Notes: generated from the letters alone by a model not told the origin. A DNA stretch of 64,000 bases from Brachyspira hampsonii (GCF_002214805.1 NZ_CP019914.1:1736001-1800000), one strand, 5' to 3'; positions 1 through 8,089 are shown, numbered from the stretch's first letter. Translations and numbers: made by a program.

Positions 1-354
1 AAGTTCTTTACCTCCTGCAACATTTGAAGCTATATTTAAATTAGGAATTATTATATATCCTGCAATAGCAGCAAATAAAGCAGCACCTACTGAAGAAAAA
101 TATGCTAAGGCAAGTATTACTCCTAACATCTTATTTGCTTTGCTTCCCATTCTAGTAATAGCAGGGGCAATAAATCCTAATACTATTAATGGAACCATAA
201 ATGATATTACTTGATTAAGTACATATTTGATAGACTGTATTACATTAATTACAGCTTCATTACATACCATACCTATTATAATACCTAATGCTATGCCTAG
301 TAAAAGCTTTATTAATAAATAGTCTTTTTTTCCTTTTGGTTCTAGCTCTTCCAT
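1..354 (-). CDS. Dicarboxylate/amino acid:cation symporter, N-terminal part (cut by window edge)
   Basis: The gene begins at the ATG whose complement lies at 352-354 and runs off the left edge, leaving about 118 residues. After a short charged start (MEELEPKGKKDYLLIKLLLG) there are three hydrophobic segments with the pattern of the DAACS (GltP/SstT) family: a glycine-rich first helix, a second segment with 'ISFMVPLIVLGFIAPAI', and a third after 'TRMGSKANKMLG'. The family imports dicarboxylates or amino acids with Na+ or H+. The substrate-binding C-terminal half is outside the window, so the substrate cannot be named. Confidence 0.8.
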   Translation of the reverse strand, partial: MEELEPKGKKDYLLIKLLLGIALGIIIGMVCNEAVINVIQSIKYVLNQVISFMVPLIVLGFIAPAITRMGSKANKMLGVILALAYFSSVGAALFAAIAGYIIIPNLNIASNVAGGKEL

Positions 355-531
355 AAAAATATCCTTAAAATTTATGTTATAAAAAAAATAGTATATTCAA
401 TTTATATACATTTGCAAATAAAATTTACTATTTATTAAAATTAAAAATACATTTGAAAATTATCTTTATTAAAAAGAGTGTAAATACAGCCATAAAGCTG
501 CAGTAGCTATTTTTTTATTCCTGCCGTATTT

Positions 532-1494
532 TTAAATATTACTATTTATACCCTGAACTATATTTTTCTCTTTCATCTTTTTTGTTATTAGATTTATTAT
601 TTCGCCTTTTGATTTTGTCCATTTAGGGGCTATCAAACTATCTCCCAAACTGTCTCCCATTAAACGAACTATTATAGTATTAGATCTCGTAAAAGAAATT
701 GCATCGCTTATTAAATCTATATAAAAATCTTCATCTAAAGTAGGGAACTCATAATCTCTATACATATTCTCAAAATAAGAGCCTTTTACTATATCAAGCT
801 GATGAAATTTTACAGCATCAATTTGTAAAGCCGATACATCTTTAACAGTTTTTATCATATCATCTCTGCTTTCTAATTCTATTACTTTATTATTAATTTT
901 TTTAGGCAGTCCGAATATTATATGAGTGCATATTATGATATTACTATAATTTGTTTTTATATGATTTACCATTTCAGCAAAAGATTTATAATCATGACCT
1001 CTATTAATAAATTTGGAAGTTTCATCATTTGAAGACTGAAGTCCCATTTCAAGCCAAATTTCTTTACCAGATGAATAAGATAACTCACTAAGTTCTTTTA
1101 GCACATCATCTTCAAGCATATCGCTTCTAGCTCCGAACATTAGCCCAACGCATTCATCAAAATGCACTAATTTATTAGCATATTTTAAAGATTCTTTAGA
1201 AGCTAACTGTGATAATGGTGTACCTAGCTGAAAGTATCCGTAGAATTTTTTATATCTTTCTTTATAGTTTTTTAATCCGTTAATCCATTGATTATTAATA
1301 TCTTCTTCTGCTACATAAGGAGGTTTATAGCTATTTAAATTACAGAATCTGCATCCGCCTTCATTAGCTTTATGGGCACAGCCGAAATCTGTATCTATAG
1401 AAATTTTTCCTACTTTCACTCCGAATTTATTTTTAACATAATCAGAAAATGAATAGTAATTTTTATTGTTTTGTTTATTATCTTTGTTTTGCAT
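532..1494 (-). CDS. TIGR01212-family radical SAM protein (YhcC-like)
   Basis: This is a 320-residue radical SAM enzyme. Three cysteines at about residues 39, 48 and 51 (FGCAHKANEGGCRFCN) replace the usual CX3CX2C with the long-spaced cluster motif seen in the TIGR01212/YhcC family. Further family-like segments follow: 'FGYFQLGTPLSQLA'-type lines near residue 90, 'EMGLQSSNDETSKFINRGHD' near 150 and 'HIIFGLPKK' near 190. The length matches the family. The reaction is not known with certainty; E. coli YhcC is uncharacterised. The gene stands alone, divergent from the DUF3592-like genes. Confidence 0.85.
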   Translation of the reverse strand: MQNKDNKQNNKNYYSFSDYVKNKFGVKVGKISIDTDFGCAHKANEGGCRFCNLNSYKPPYVAEEDINNQWINGLKNYKERYKKFYGYFQLGTPLSQLASKESLKYANKLVHFDECVGLMFGARSDMLEDDVLKELSELSYSSGKEIWLEMGLQSSNDETSKFINRGHDYKSFAEMVNHIKTNYSNIIICTHIIFGLPKKINNKVIELESRDDMIKTVKDVSALQIDAVKFHQLDIVKGSYFENMYRDYEFPTLDEDFYIDLISDAISFTRSNTIIVRLMGDSLGDSLIAPKWTKSKGEIINLITKKMKEKNIVQGINSNI

Positions 1495-1804
1495 ACTTCT
1501 TTTAGTATAGCATAAATTTTCAAAACTGAAAGCATTATAATGTATATTGATTTTTAGTTTTTATATGTTAGAATCCTGATATAAATTTATGTAGTAAATA
1601 GTTTTTATAAATAAAAAGTATTTTTAGTTTTTTTGATAAATGTATTTCAGAATACAATGTGTTTATTAAAGCAATAACAAAAGAGTTAACCATCATAAAA
1701 GTGTTGCAAATTAAAGTGAAGGCTAAACTATTTTAATGAAAAATTAATATTGTTTTAAATTTCATATATTATTAAAATTATTAAAAAATAGTGTGTGGGT
1801 AATA
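1495..1804. other. Intergenic region without a recognised gene
   Basis: An AT-rich gap between two divergent genes. No open frame of note, no strong hairpin and no convincing -35/-10 pair were seen by eye. Confidence 0.5.
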
Positions 1805-2224
1805 ATGAGTAGAAGAAAAATTTCAATTATAGAAAAAATATTAGTATGTTCTGTAGGAATATTTTTAACTTTTGATGGGGTAGTAGGATTCTTTTCCTTT
1901 ATTAATACAAGAAATTATATTCATACTGTGGGAGTAGTTGAAGAGTTAGATAGAAGAAAAATAGTATATAACCCTAGAAAAACTGGATATAAAAAGGTAA
2001 TGGTAATAAGATATGAAGCTGATAATCATGGAACATTATATGCTACTTTAAGAAGTAATTATCCATTTAGAAAAGTAGACGATGAATTGCCTTTATGGTA
2101 TGATCCTGATGAACCAAAAAATATAAAACTTCCGCTTTCTGATAGTATTTCTTATATATTAAGCATTATTATAGGATTGCCAATAATTTATTTTGGACTT
2201 TATATTGTAAATAAAAATAGATAG
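1805..2224 (+). CDS. DUF3592-like membrane protein, intact copy
   Basis: About 139 residues. A hydrophobic segment lies at the N-terminus (around residues 10-30) and a second at the C-terminus, with a soluble region between them containing 'VGVVEELDRRK', 'IRYEADNHGTLYAT' and 'LPLWYDPDEPKNIKL'. A two-TM layout around a small beta-rich domain with a YDPDEP-type turn is typical of DUF3592 proteins; function unknown. A GTG start at 1793 is possible, but the ATG at 1805 aligns with the start of the neighbouring paralog and is preceded by a purine-rich stretch. The next 20 bases after the stop are also shared with the paralog, so the duplication includes 3' flanking DNA. Confidence 0.7.
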   Translation: MSRRKISIIEKILVCSVGIFLTFDGVVGFFSFINTRNYIHTVGVVEELDRRKIVYNPRKTGYKKVMVIRYEADNHGTLYATLRSNYPFRKVDDELPLWYDPDEPKNIKLPLSDSISYILSIIIGLPIIYFGLYIVNKNR

Positions 2225-2309
2225 CTGTATTGCTGTTATTATATAAAGTTTATATTTTTAGTTTTATAATTAAGTATACATATTATTAAAAAATATTGGA
2301 GTTCTAATA

Positions 2310-2728
2310 ATGTATAAAAAAAGATTTTTAATTATAACAAAAATATTAATATTTTTTGTAGGAATAGTTTTAACTTTAGATGGTGTAAGGGGATTGTTTT
2401 CTTTTATTGATACAAAAAATTATATTCATACTGTAGGAGTAGTTGAAGAGTTCGGTATAAAAAAAGGGTATATGAATCTGGAAAAATTAGATATAAAAAT
2501 TCAATGGTAATAAGTTATGAAGCTGATAATCATGGAACATTATATGCTACTTTAAGAAGTCATTATCCATTTAGAAAAGTAGGGGATGAATTGCCTTTAT
2601 GGTATGATCCTGATGAACCAAAAAATATAAAACTTCCGATTTCTGATAGTATTTCTTATATATTAAGCATTGTTATAGGATTGCCAATAATTTATTTCGG
2701 ACTTTATATTGTAAATAAAAATAGATAG
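2310..2728 (+). pseudogene. DUF3592-like paralog broken by a 1-bp frameshift
   Basis: A tandem copy of the preceding gene. The N-terminal half reads in one frame (2310-2510) and the C-terminal half in another (2504-2728). Between the conserved 'VVEE' and 'MVIxYEADNHGT' blocks the intact gene has 54 bases, this copy 53. An A7 run at about 2459-2465 is the likely site: adding one A restores a continuous protein (…EEFGIKKRVYESGK…) colinear with the paralog. The start has a good GGAG ribosome site. It may be a true pseudogene, a slippage-controlled gene or a sequencing error. Confidence 0.75.
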
Positions 2729-2745
2729 CTGTATTGCTGTTATTA

Positions 2746-2802
2746 TCAATGCTTTTAATATTAGATATTTTGAAAGATTATAGTATTGAGATAAAAAACT
2801 AA
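2746..2802 (+). pseudogene. Detached 3'-end copy of rsr
   Basis: This 57-base stretch encodes SMLLILDILKDYSIEIKN followed by a stop. It is nearly the same as the last 18 codons and stop of the rsr gene (4545-4601, SMLLILDTLKDYSIDIKD); about 50 of 57 bases agree. There is no upstream coding sequence for it, so it is a remnant of a second rsr copy or of a 3'-end duplication. It lies between the second DUF3592-like copy and the small RNA promoter. Confidence 0.8.
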
Positions 2803-2839
2803 TGAAATAGTTTATAATCTGCATACTCCATCTAAAAGA

Positions 2840-2868
2840 TTGACAAAATTAATAATCAGTAATATAAT
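2840..2868 (+). promoter_or_regulatory. Consensus sigma-70-type promoter for the Y-like RNAs
   Basis: TTGACA at 2840-2845 and TATAAT at 2863-2868 are separated by exactly 17 bases; both hexamers are perfect. The predicted start at about 2875-2876 coincides with the first base of the 5' stem of the first small RNA. Confidence 0.85.
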
Positions 2869-2875
2869 GAAAAAT

Positions 2876-2936
2876 AGATTCCAACAGCAATATATTTAAG
2901 CCACAATCTGGATTAAGTGGAATCTAGTTTTTTATT
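2876..2936 (+). ncRNA. Small stem-closed RNA A, candidate Y-like RNA
   Basis: The RNA is closed by an 8-bp stem, AGATTCCA (2876-2883) with TGGAATCT (2918-2925), and is followed by a T-rich tract (TAGTTTTTTATTTTTT). Directly after the 5' strand comes ACAGCAAT, which also follows the 5' strand of RNA B. It starts at the predicted +1 of a consensus promoter and sits beside rsr. The pairing of 5' and 3' ends around a less structured interior is the general layout of Y RNAs, the partners of Ro60/Rsr. It lacks an obvious tRNA-like module, so its identity rests on context. Confidence 0.6.
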
Positions 2937-2940
2937 TTTT

Positions 2941-3028
2941 AGACACGAACAGCAATTTTATTTTATGGTAGTAAAAAGGTTCAAATCCTTTAGCCATTTT
3001 TAATGGTGTATATCGTGTCTAGTTTTTT
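2941..3028 (+). ncRNA. Y-like RNA B with tRNA T-arm mimic (YrlA-like)
   Basis: An 8-bp stem, AGACACGA (2941-2948) with TCGTGTCT (3013-3020), closes the RNA. Inside it is an exact tRNA T-arm: AAAGG (2975-2979), seven-base loop TTCAAAT (2980-2986), CCTTT (2987-2991). A TGGTAG stretch like a tRNA D-loop lies just before (2966-2971), and CCATT/AATGG (2994-2998/3002-3006) forms a further hairpin. Bacterial YrlA RNAs combine a Ro-binding end stem with a domain that mimics tRNA, and they are encoded next to rsr. There is no anticodon arm, so it is not a tRNA. ACAGCAAT after the 5' strand is shared with RNA A. T-rich tail at 3021-3028. Confidence 0.72.
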
Positions 3029-3068
3029 ATTCTATGCTTATTTGATTATAGGCATAGAATATTTTTTA
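3029..3068 (+). terminator. Intrinsic terminator after the Y-like RNAs
   Basis: ATTCTATGC (3029-3037) pairs with GCATAGAAT (3052-3060) in a 9-bp stem followed by ATTTTTTATT. It separates the RNA locus from rsr, so rsr would depend on read-through or its own promoter. Confidence 0.75.
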
Positions 3069-3101
3069 TTATAGAACTTTTTATTATGGAGAATTAATTT
3101 T

Positions 3102-4601
3102 ATGTCTTTTTTAGATTTGCTTAAAACCTCTTTTAATAAAAATTATACTCAAAATTTTGCTGATACTAATATTTCATCATTAAGCGGTGTAATAGATTTA
3201 TTTGCTGCTATGGGAGCAAGCAGACTAAAAACAGACGATGAATTATTAAAATATTTTATAGACGCTTGGAGAGAAAGTCCTGAACTTACAGCTAAATGTA
3301 TAATGTATTTGAGAGATATAAGAAAAGGTATTGGCGAGAGGGAAGTTTTTAGAAAATATATAAATATTATGATTAGGCAAAATCATACTCTAACAGCAAT
3401 AGAAATCTTAAAAACTATACCTGAGCTTGGAAGATGGGACGATATTATTTATATATGGTATGAGAATAGAGAAAATAAAAATATTTATGACTTTACAAAA
3501 AATATAATATTAGAACAATTAGAAAAAGACAAAACGGCTGATAATCTTTCACTTCTTGCTAAATGGCTTCCTAGTGAAAATACATCATCACAAAATACAA
3601 GAAACATTGCAAAAGAATTAATAAAACTTTTAAATATAAATACTAAAGAATATAGAAAAACTTTATCTTCTTTAAGAAATAAAATAAAAATAGTAGAAAA
3701 TAATTTAAGAGAAAAAGATTATACATTTAATTATTCATCTGTTCCTTCTCTTGCTATGAGAAAATACTCTAAAGCATTTATTAGAAATGATGAAGAAAGA
3801 TACAAACAATTTTTTGAAGATGTAAAACTAGGAAAAGTAAAATTAAATACAAGCGTCTTAACTCCATTTGATGTTATAAGAGAGATTTTAGACTATTCCG
3901 AAGAAGATATAAAATCAAGAAGAGAAGAATTTGATTTAACTTGGAAAAATCTTCCAAACATTTTTGGAGATAATAATTTAAATGCAATAGTGGCATGTGA
4001 TGTATCTGGAAGTATGGGAATGGCTTTGAATGGTGAGCCTTTAATATGTTCTGTAGCTTTGGCAATATATATAGCACAGTTAAATAAGTCTGCATTTCAT
4101 AATCATTTTATAGATTTCTGCGGAGATTCAAAAATGCATGACATATCAAATATAAATAATATTGTTGATGTAGTTGATTATGTTTTAAGGTCATCTGTTA
4201 ATATGAGTACAAATATCGATTCTGTATTTAAAGCCTTGCTTAATACTGCTATCAAAAATCATGTTCCAGAGGAAGAGCTTCCTAAATATATAATAATAAT
4301 TTCTGATATGGAGTTTAATCAATGCGAACTTACAAATAAAACTAACTTTGAATATTGGAAAGAAATATTTAATAAAAATAATTACAAACTTCCTAGAATA
4401 ATTTTTTGGAATGTAAACTCATTAAGCAGAATAATGCCTGCTTTAAAAAATGATGATGTATTATTTGTTTCTGGAAGAAGTCAGAATGCTATAAAAAATA
4501 TAATTAACATAGATAAATATGATTTAACAAATCAAGATGAACTGTCAATGCTTTTAATATTAGATACTTTAAAAGATTATAGTATTGATATAAAGGATTG
4601 A
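3102..4601 (+). CDS. rsr: Ro60/Rsr ortholog, TROVE domain RNA-binding protein
   Basis: 499 residues. The N-terminal ~280 residues are helical and match TROVE proteins, which form a HEAT-like ring that holds Y RNA on its outer face and the 3' ends of misfolded RNA in its hole. The C-terminal third is a von Willebrand A domain with a MIDAS motif DVSGSMG at residues 300-306. In bacteria Rsr works with Y RNA and exonucleases such as PNPase in RNA quality control and stress survival. The two small RNAs immediately upstream support the call. A GGAG ribosome site precedes the ATG. A duplicate of its 3' end lies at 2746-2802. Confidence 0.9.
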   Translation: MSFLDLLKTSFNKNYTQNFADTNISSLSGVIDLFAAMGASRLKTDDELLKYFIDAWRESPELTAKCIMYLRDIRKGIGEREVFRKYINIMIRQNHTLTAIEILKTIPELGRWDDIIYIWYENRENKNIYDFTKNIILEQLEKDKTADNLSLLAKWLPSENTSSQNTRNIAKELIKLLNINTKEYRKTLSSLRNKIKIVENNLREKDYTFNYSSVPSLAMRKYSKAFIRNDEERYKQFFEDVKLGKVKLNTSVLTPFDVIREILDYSEEDIKSRREEFDLTWKNLPNIFGDNNLNAIVACDVSGSMGMALNGEPLICSVALAIYIAQLNKSAFHNHFIDFCGDSKMHDISNINNIVDVVDYVLRSSVNMSTNIDSVFKALLNTAIKNHVPEEELPKYIIIISDMEFNQCELTNKTNFEYWKEIFNKNNYKLPRIIFWNVNSLSRIMPALKNDDVLFVSGRSQNAIKNIINIDKYDLTNQDELSMLLILDTLKDYSIDIKD

Positions 4602-4742
4602 TTAATAGAATTCTATTTAACGTACGATTAGTAATAATTTTAGTTATTGCAAAAATACACCAGCCACCATTTTTTATATATTGAATTAATACACTATTAA
4701 TGATTTTATTTTTTATACTGAAAATTTTTAAGTTTATCAATT

Positions 4743-4822
4743 TTTTTATTCAACTTTTGGCGAAGCCCGCCGCACACCATAGGTGGACTTCTTCAAAGTT
4801 GCAAAAAGTGCAAGTATTAAAA
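4743..4822. repeat. GC-rich hairpin repeat (CAACTTT/AAAGTTG class)
   Basis: CAACTTT (4751-4757) pairs with AAAGTTG (4795-4801) around a GC-rich interior with GCCCGCCGC and GGTGGACTTCTTC, then CAAAAAGTGCAAG. The same right flank and the following AT-rich 30 bases recur at 10988-11034. It occupies most of the gap between rsr and the portal gene. Confidence 0.7.
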
Positions 4823-4932
4823 TTATTATTAAATCGTACTAATTATATCTTTCAAATGTATACAATAAAACTTATAATCACTTATATTTTTTATTATTAG
4901 TATAAAGATTAATTTTTAATAGGTTTTCATTT

Positions 4933-6174
4933 ATGCAAAATATAGAAAATAAACAATCACAAATAGAAAAAATTATTGAAGAATATGATAATAAATTAAA
5001 AGACAAAAACAGAGAAATAGAAAAATTAAATGATGAATTAAACAGAATATCGACAAGCAGCTATAATTCAGGCATTCCAAATGTAATATCAAATAGGGGA
5101 GATGAAAGTGATGATTTTTCATTTCCTCATAAATGGGCATTAACCTGCAAGAGAATGGAGAGTTCTATTTATCTTGAGCCTATACTTCAGTTTTACAGAG
5201 GAGTTATTAATTCTTTTGATTATTTTGTAGAAAAGCCCAAAGAATGCGAAGATAATGAAAGAGTAAATAATGCGTACAACTTTTTTGTAAATCAGTTTGA
5301 AAGGTCTGGCGGACTTAAAAACTTAATAGTTAATGTTACTTATAATGCTTTGGTTTACGGATTTTGTTTTTTTACTCCTAAACTTGAAGTAGTATATGCA
5401 AAGGCTTACGGATTTAAAGGAAGACTTGACGGACTTAGAGGATTTAAATATTATGATCCTTCTTCAATATATAGATTCAATTTTGATGAAAATGACAGTG
5501 ATGAAATCAAAAGTATAAGCATTATAAAAAGCCGTAAAGAAATTTTTAATAGTTTGTATAGTGATGATGGAGCGAGCATTATAAATATAGATTTTGATTT
5601 AGCCTTAGCAGGTTATGCAAGCTATGGAAGCATTGAAGGGGATATTATAGGAAAGCCTTTTTTGTACAGTGCATATTCACTTTGGCAGATTTTAGAATCT
5701 ATGGATAATAGTTTTAACCGCAATTTAAAGAATATAGGCGAGCATAGTTTTAATTTTATAGCAAATACCGAGCTTAATGATTCAAAGCGTAAGGAGGCAG
5801 AGCGAGAGATAAGAAATTTCGTAAACAATGGAGGCGGAATTTTTATCTCCAAATATGGTAAGATAGAAAAAATCGAAAGTATTGATGCTAATGAATGGTA
5901 TAATTTTAGAGACAGCATGCTTTCAGCTTTATTTAAAAATAAGGGCGTAGACATTAAAGCACTTGGTCTAAACAAAGGAGCTACCAAATCATTAGCAGAA
6001 CTTACTCAGGACAATGCTATTCTTATGGCAAGCGATATTGTTTCTGGTATAATCAATTATATTAACAACAGCTTCATTAAAAGATATTTTGATTTGAATT
6101 TTAAAAGTTTAAGACTTTCAGGCGAATGCGATTATTTTAGAGTTTCTCATTCTGTAATTGAGAAATCAGAGTAG
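4933..6174 (+). CDS. GTA/phage portal protein (DUF935-like)
   Basis: 413 residues. After an N-terminal coiled coil (residues 1-42) the protein follows the portal pattern: 'EPILQFYRGVINSF' near 78, 'GKPFLYSAYSLWQI' near 238, a basic helix with 'NFIANTELNDSKRKEAEREI', a 'GGGIFISKYGKIEKIES' strand pair, 'ALGLNKGATKSLAELTQDN' near 345, and a C-terminal 'IINYINNSFIKRYFDLNF' helix. Portals form the dodecameric vertex ring for DNA entry and tail attachment. It is the first gene of the head module. The usual partner, a large terminase, is not found upstream, where rsr lies instead. Probably equivalent to VSH-1 Hvp45. Confidence 0.78.
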   Translation: MQNIENKQSQIEKIIEEYDNKLKDKNREIEKLNDELNRISTSSYNSGIPNVISNRGDESDDFSFPHKWALTCKRMESSIYLEPILQFYRGVINSFDYFVEKPKECEDNERVNNAYNFFVNQFERSGGLKNLIVNVTYNALVYGFCFFTPKLEVVYAKAYGFKGRLDGLRGFKYYDPSSIYRFNFDENDSDEIKSISIIKSRKEIFNSLYSDDGASIINIDFDLALAGYASYGSIEGDIIGKPFLYSAYSLWQILESMDNSFNRNLKNIGEHSFNFIANTELNDSKRKEAEREIRNFVNNGGGIFISKYGKIEKIESIDANEWYNFRDSMLSALFKNKGVDIKALGLNKGATKSLAELTQDNAILMASDIVSGIINYINNSFIKRYFDLNFKSLRLSGECDYFRVSHSVIEKSE

Positions 6175-6379
6175 ATATCAATAAAAAACTTTGATAATTT
6201 GATGTAATAAATAGTAAAATAGAACTTATTATATATAATAATATGTTAAATATATTTAAATACGATTAAATTTTTATATGTATATGCAATTGCTAATTAT
6301 TTAAATTTGTATATACTATATTTGTATAAATTTATTTCAAATTTTACGATATCTCTAAAATATATTTAAGGAGGCATTT

Positions 6380-6622
6380 ATGGCAGTTAAACTTTTTAGC
6401 AAAGAAGAATTGCAGAGATGCACTACAAAAGAACAAGTTGAGGCATACTTTGATTCTTTGGGTATAAAAGAAGATGATTATGAAACAAAAATAGATGCTC
6501 TTACAAAAGCATGTAATTCTAAAGCCATAAAGTATTTTGGTAATATATCATTAGAGAAAAAATATAATGATATATTGGTAATGTTTTTAGATGAAGATGT
6601 TAGAATGTATAGAGGGTTTTGA
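6380..6622 (+). CDS. Small protein of unknown function paired with a metallopeptidase
   Basis: 80 residues, acidic and basic mix, predicted helical, no signal peptide or membrane segment. A very strong ribosome site (AAGGAGG) precedes the ATG. Its stop lies five bases before the start of the ImmA/IrrE-like gene, so the two are translationally linked. No family is recognised. By position it could be a substrate, partner or antitoxin-like regulator of the peptidase. The pair interrupts the head module between portal and protease. Confidence 0.7.
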   Translation: MAVKLFSKEELQRCTTKEQVEAYFDSLGIKEDDYETKIDALTKACNSKAIKYFGNISLEKKYNDILVMFLDEDVRMYRGF

Positions 6623-6627
6623 CAAAA

Positions 6628-7257
6628 ATGTCAAAATTTAGATTGAAAAATATAGCTGATATATGCGGATATACTAATATTGCTAAATATCACAAATTAT
6701 TAGATGATTTAGAATCTAATGTTATGGATAATCTGATTCTCAAATATATAGAAAAATCTTTATTATCACATTGGAAAAGTGCTATCGAAAATATTATATT
6801 GCAAAATAGACAATCTGACTTCATTAAACATATAAAAGAAAAAGAGAAGCAGGGAGATATTGTCAATAATAGAGATTTTAGGATATTAAATATAGCTTTA
6901 TATAAAATTTTTATAAAAGAAAAGGATATTAGTAGTTATGGTTTTTTGTCTCCAGATGAAGAACCTTATGTAGATATAATAATCATAAACAAAAATATGA
7001 CAATACCTGAAAAAAGATGTGTTGTAGCACATGAATTAGCTCATATTATAGTTGAGAGAATATTAAAAGAAAAAAATGTAGAGATAAATTGGGATACTAT
7101 AGATGAAGAAGAATTGATGGATACTATTATGTGCTATATTTTATATGATAAATCAAATTTCTATAAAGATATTAGTAAATTGGAAGATTTTATAGTTGAT
7201 GGAGTTTCTGAATTTAAGAAGTTAAGAGAAGCTATAATTAATAAATATGGAAATTAA
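6628..7257 (+). CDS. ImmA/IrrE-type zinc metallopeptidase
   Basis: About 209 residues. The C-terminal half carries 'RCVVAHELAHIIVERIL', an HExxH zinc site, followed about 25 residues later by 'EEELMDTIMCYILYD', the position of the third zinc ligand helix in ImmA/IrrE (DUF955) peptidases. The N-terminal ~100 residues are helical and unassigned. ImmA of ICEBs1 cleaves the ImmR repressor, and IrrE cleaves DdrO after DNA damage. A TTG at 6619 is possible, but the ATG at 6628 has GAGGG at a suitable distance. A terminator follows at 7280. This makes it a candidate switch for mitomycin-inducible GTA expression; no ImmR-like HTH protein is visible nearby. Confidence 0.75.
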   Translation: MSKFRLKNIADICGYTNIAKYHKLLDDLESNVMDNLILKYIEKSLLSHWKSAIENIILQNRQSDFIKHIKEKEKQGDIVNNRDFRILNIALYKIFIKEKDISSYGFLSPDEEPYVDIIIINKNMTIPEKRCVVAHELAHIIVERILKEKNVEINWDTIDEEELMDTIMCYILYDKSNFYKDISKLEDFIVDGVSEFKKLREAIINKYGN

Positions 7258-7279
7258 TTTTAGAATAAAAAATTAATAA

Positions 7280-7313
7280 AAGGCTTGGTATTAATTTACC
7301 GAGCCTTTTTTAT
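7280..7313 (+). terminator. Intrinsic terminator after the metallopeptidase gene
   Basis: AAGGCTTGGTA (7280-7290) pairs, with one G-U, to TACCGAGCCTT (7297-7307), then TTTTTATTTT. It would stop transcription inside the GTA head module, implying a separate promoter for the capsid genes downstream. Confidence 0.8.
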
Positions 7314-7322
7314 TTTGATGAA

Positions 7323-7344
7323 CTTATAATCACTTATATTTTTT
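7323..7344 (+). repeat. 22-bp motif repeated upstream of GTA head genes
   Basis: CTTATAATCACTTATA followed by six T occurs exactly at 4871-4892 (before the portal), 7323-7344 and 7857-7878 (before the protease). It contains TATAAT. Flanking bases are also partly conserved (TATAGGTATAG-like, then AATAAATA). Confidence 0.75.
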
Positions 7345-7493
7345 GATATAGATATAGGAATAATAAATAGACAGATAATGTTTAATTAATATTATCAGAA
7401 ATAATATATTGAATCTTTATTGAATATATGAGTATTACATTTATATATACCTAAACAAATACAGTTTGTCAAAATTAATTTTTTTTAATTTTA

Positions 7494-7582
7494 AATATTT
7501 GCAGGGCTTTGCCCACCACTCTGTGTGCTACGCAGCACCCCAGTTCTTTTATTGGTATAAAAGAACCAAAAGAACTGCATTT
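7494..7582 (+). repeat. Left arm of 89-bp perfect inverted repeat
   Basis: Every base of 7494-7582 matches the reverse complement of 10831-10919. The arm contains a GC-rich core (GGGCTTTGCCCACCACTC) and an AGTTCTTTT/AAAAGAACT hairpin. The arms bracket the protease, decoration and capsid genes. Confidence 0.92.
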
Positions 7583-7658
7583 TTAGTCAAAATTTTAGGT
7601 GTTACCATACATTTAATACATATATTAAAATATAAAGTTCTAGTAATTGCGTTTTTTG

Positions 7659-7815
7659 CAACTTTTTTGTGCGGCAAAAAAGTTGATAATTCTATATAAA
7701 GTGTATCCGTTGACAAAATAAAATCGTTCCAGTATATATTGTAATAGCACTTGCGTTTTTCGCGAAGCGTATCTGAAAGATAAAAACTTTGGCGTGTGCG
7801 GCAAAAAAGTTGATA
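7659..7815. repeat. GC-rich hairpin repeats upstream of the head protease gene
   Basis: CAACTTTTTT/AAAAAAGTTG (7659-7668/7676-7685) encloses GTGCGGC. A second related segment at 7751-7813 ends with the same GTGCGGCAAAAAAGTTGATA. The right part reads as the inverse of the repeats at 4751 and 10971. The 7258-8089 gap holds no convincing gene. Confidence 0.65.
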
Positions 7816-8089
7816 ATAGATTTATAAAAATATAAAAATTGACAAAATAAATATGACTTATAATCACTTATATTTTTTGTTATAGGTATAGAGACAATAA
7901 ATAATTTCTGATTGCTAACAATATTAAATAATTATAATTATTAAACTGCACATGTTTTTAGCTTTGTAAAATAATAAGTATTACCGTGTAAAATACCTGT
8001 TTGCTATATGTATATGGATAATAAATAATTTCTGACAGTTAATTATTAAACAACATCATTAAATTAAATATTTATATCAAGGAGATAAA

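Noticed and set aside
2960-3006. Possible tRNA gene
   Set aside because: The T-arm is perfect, but there is no anticodon arm or proper acceptor stem; the closing stem and rsr context fit a Y-like RNA.
4504-4900. Small ORFs around the end of rsr on both strands
   Set aside because: They run through AT-rich spacer and the GC hairpin repeat, lack ribosome sites and have random composition.
7466-7867. ORFs of about 75 residues on both strands
   Set aside because: They are made by the repeat sequences themselves, including the inverted repeat arm, and have no coding character.
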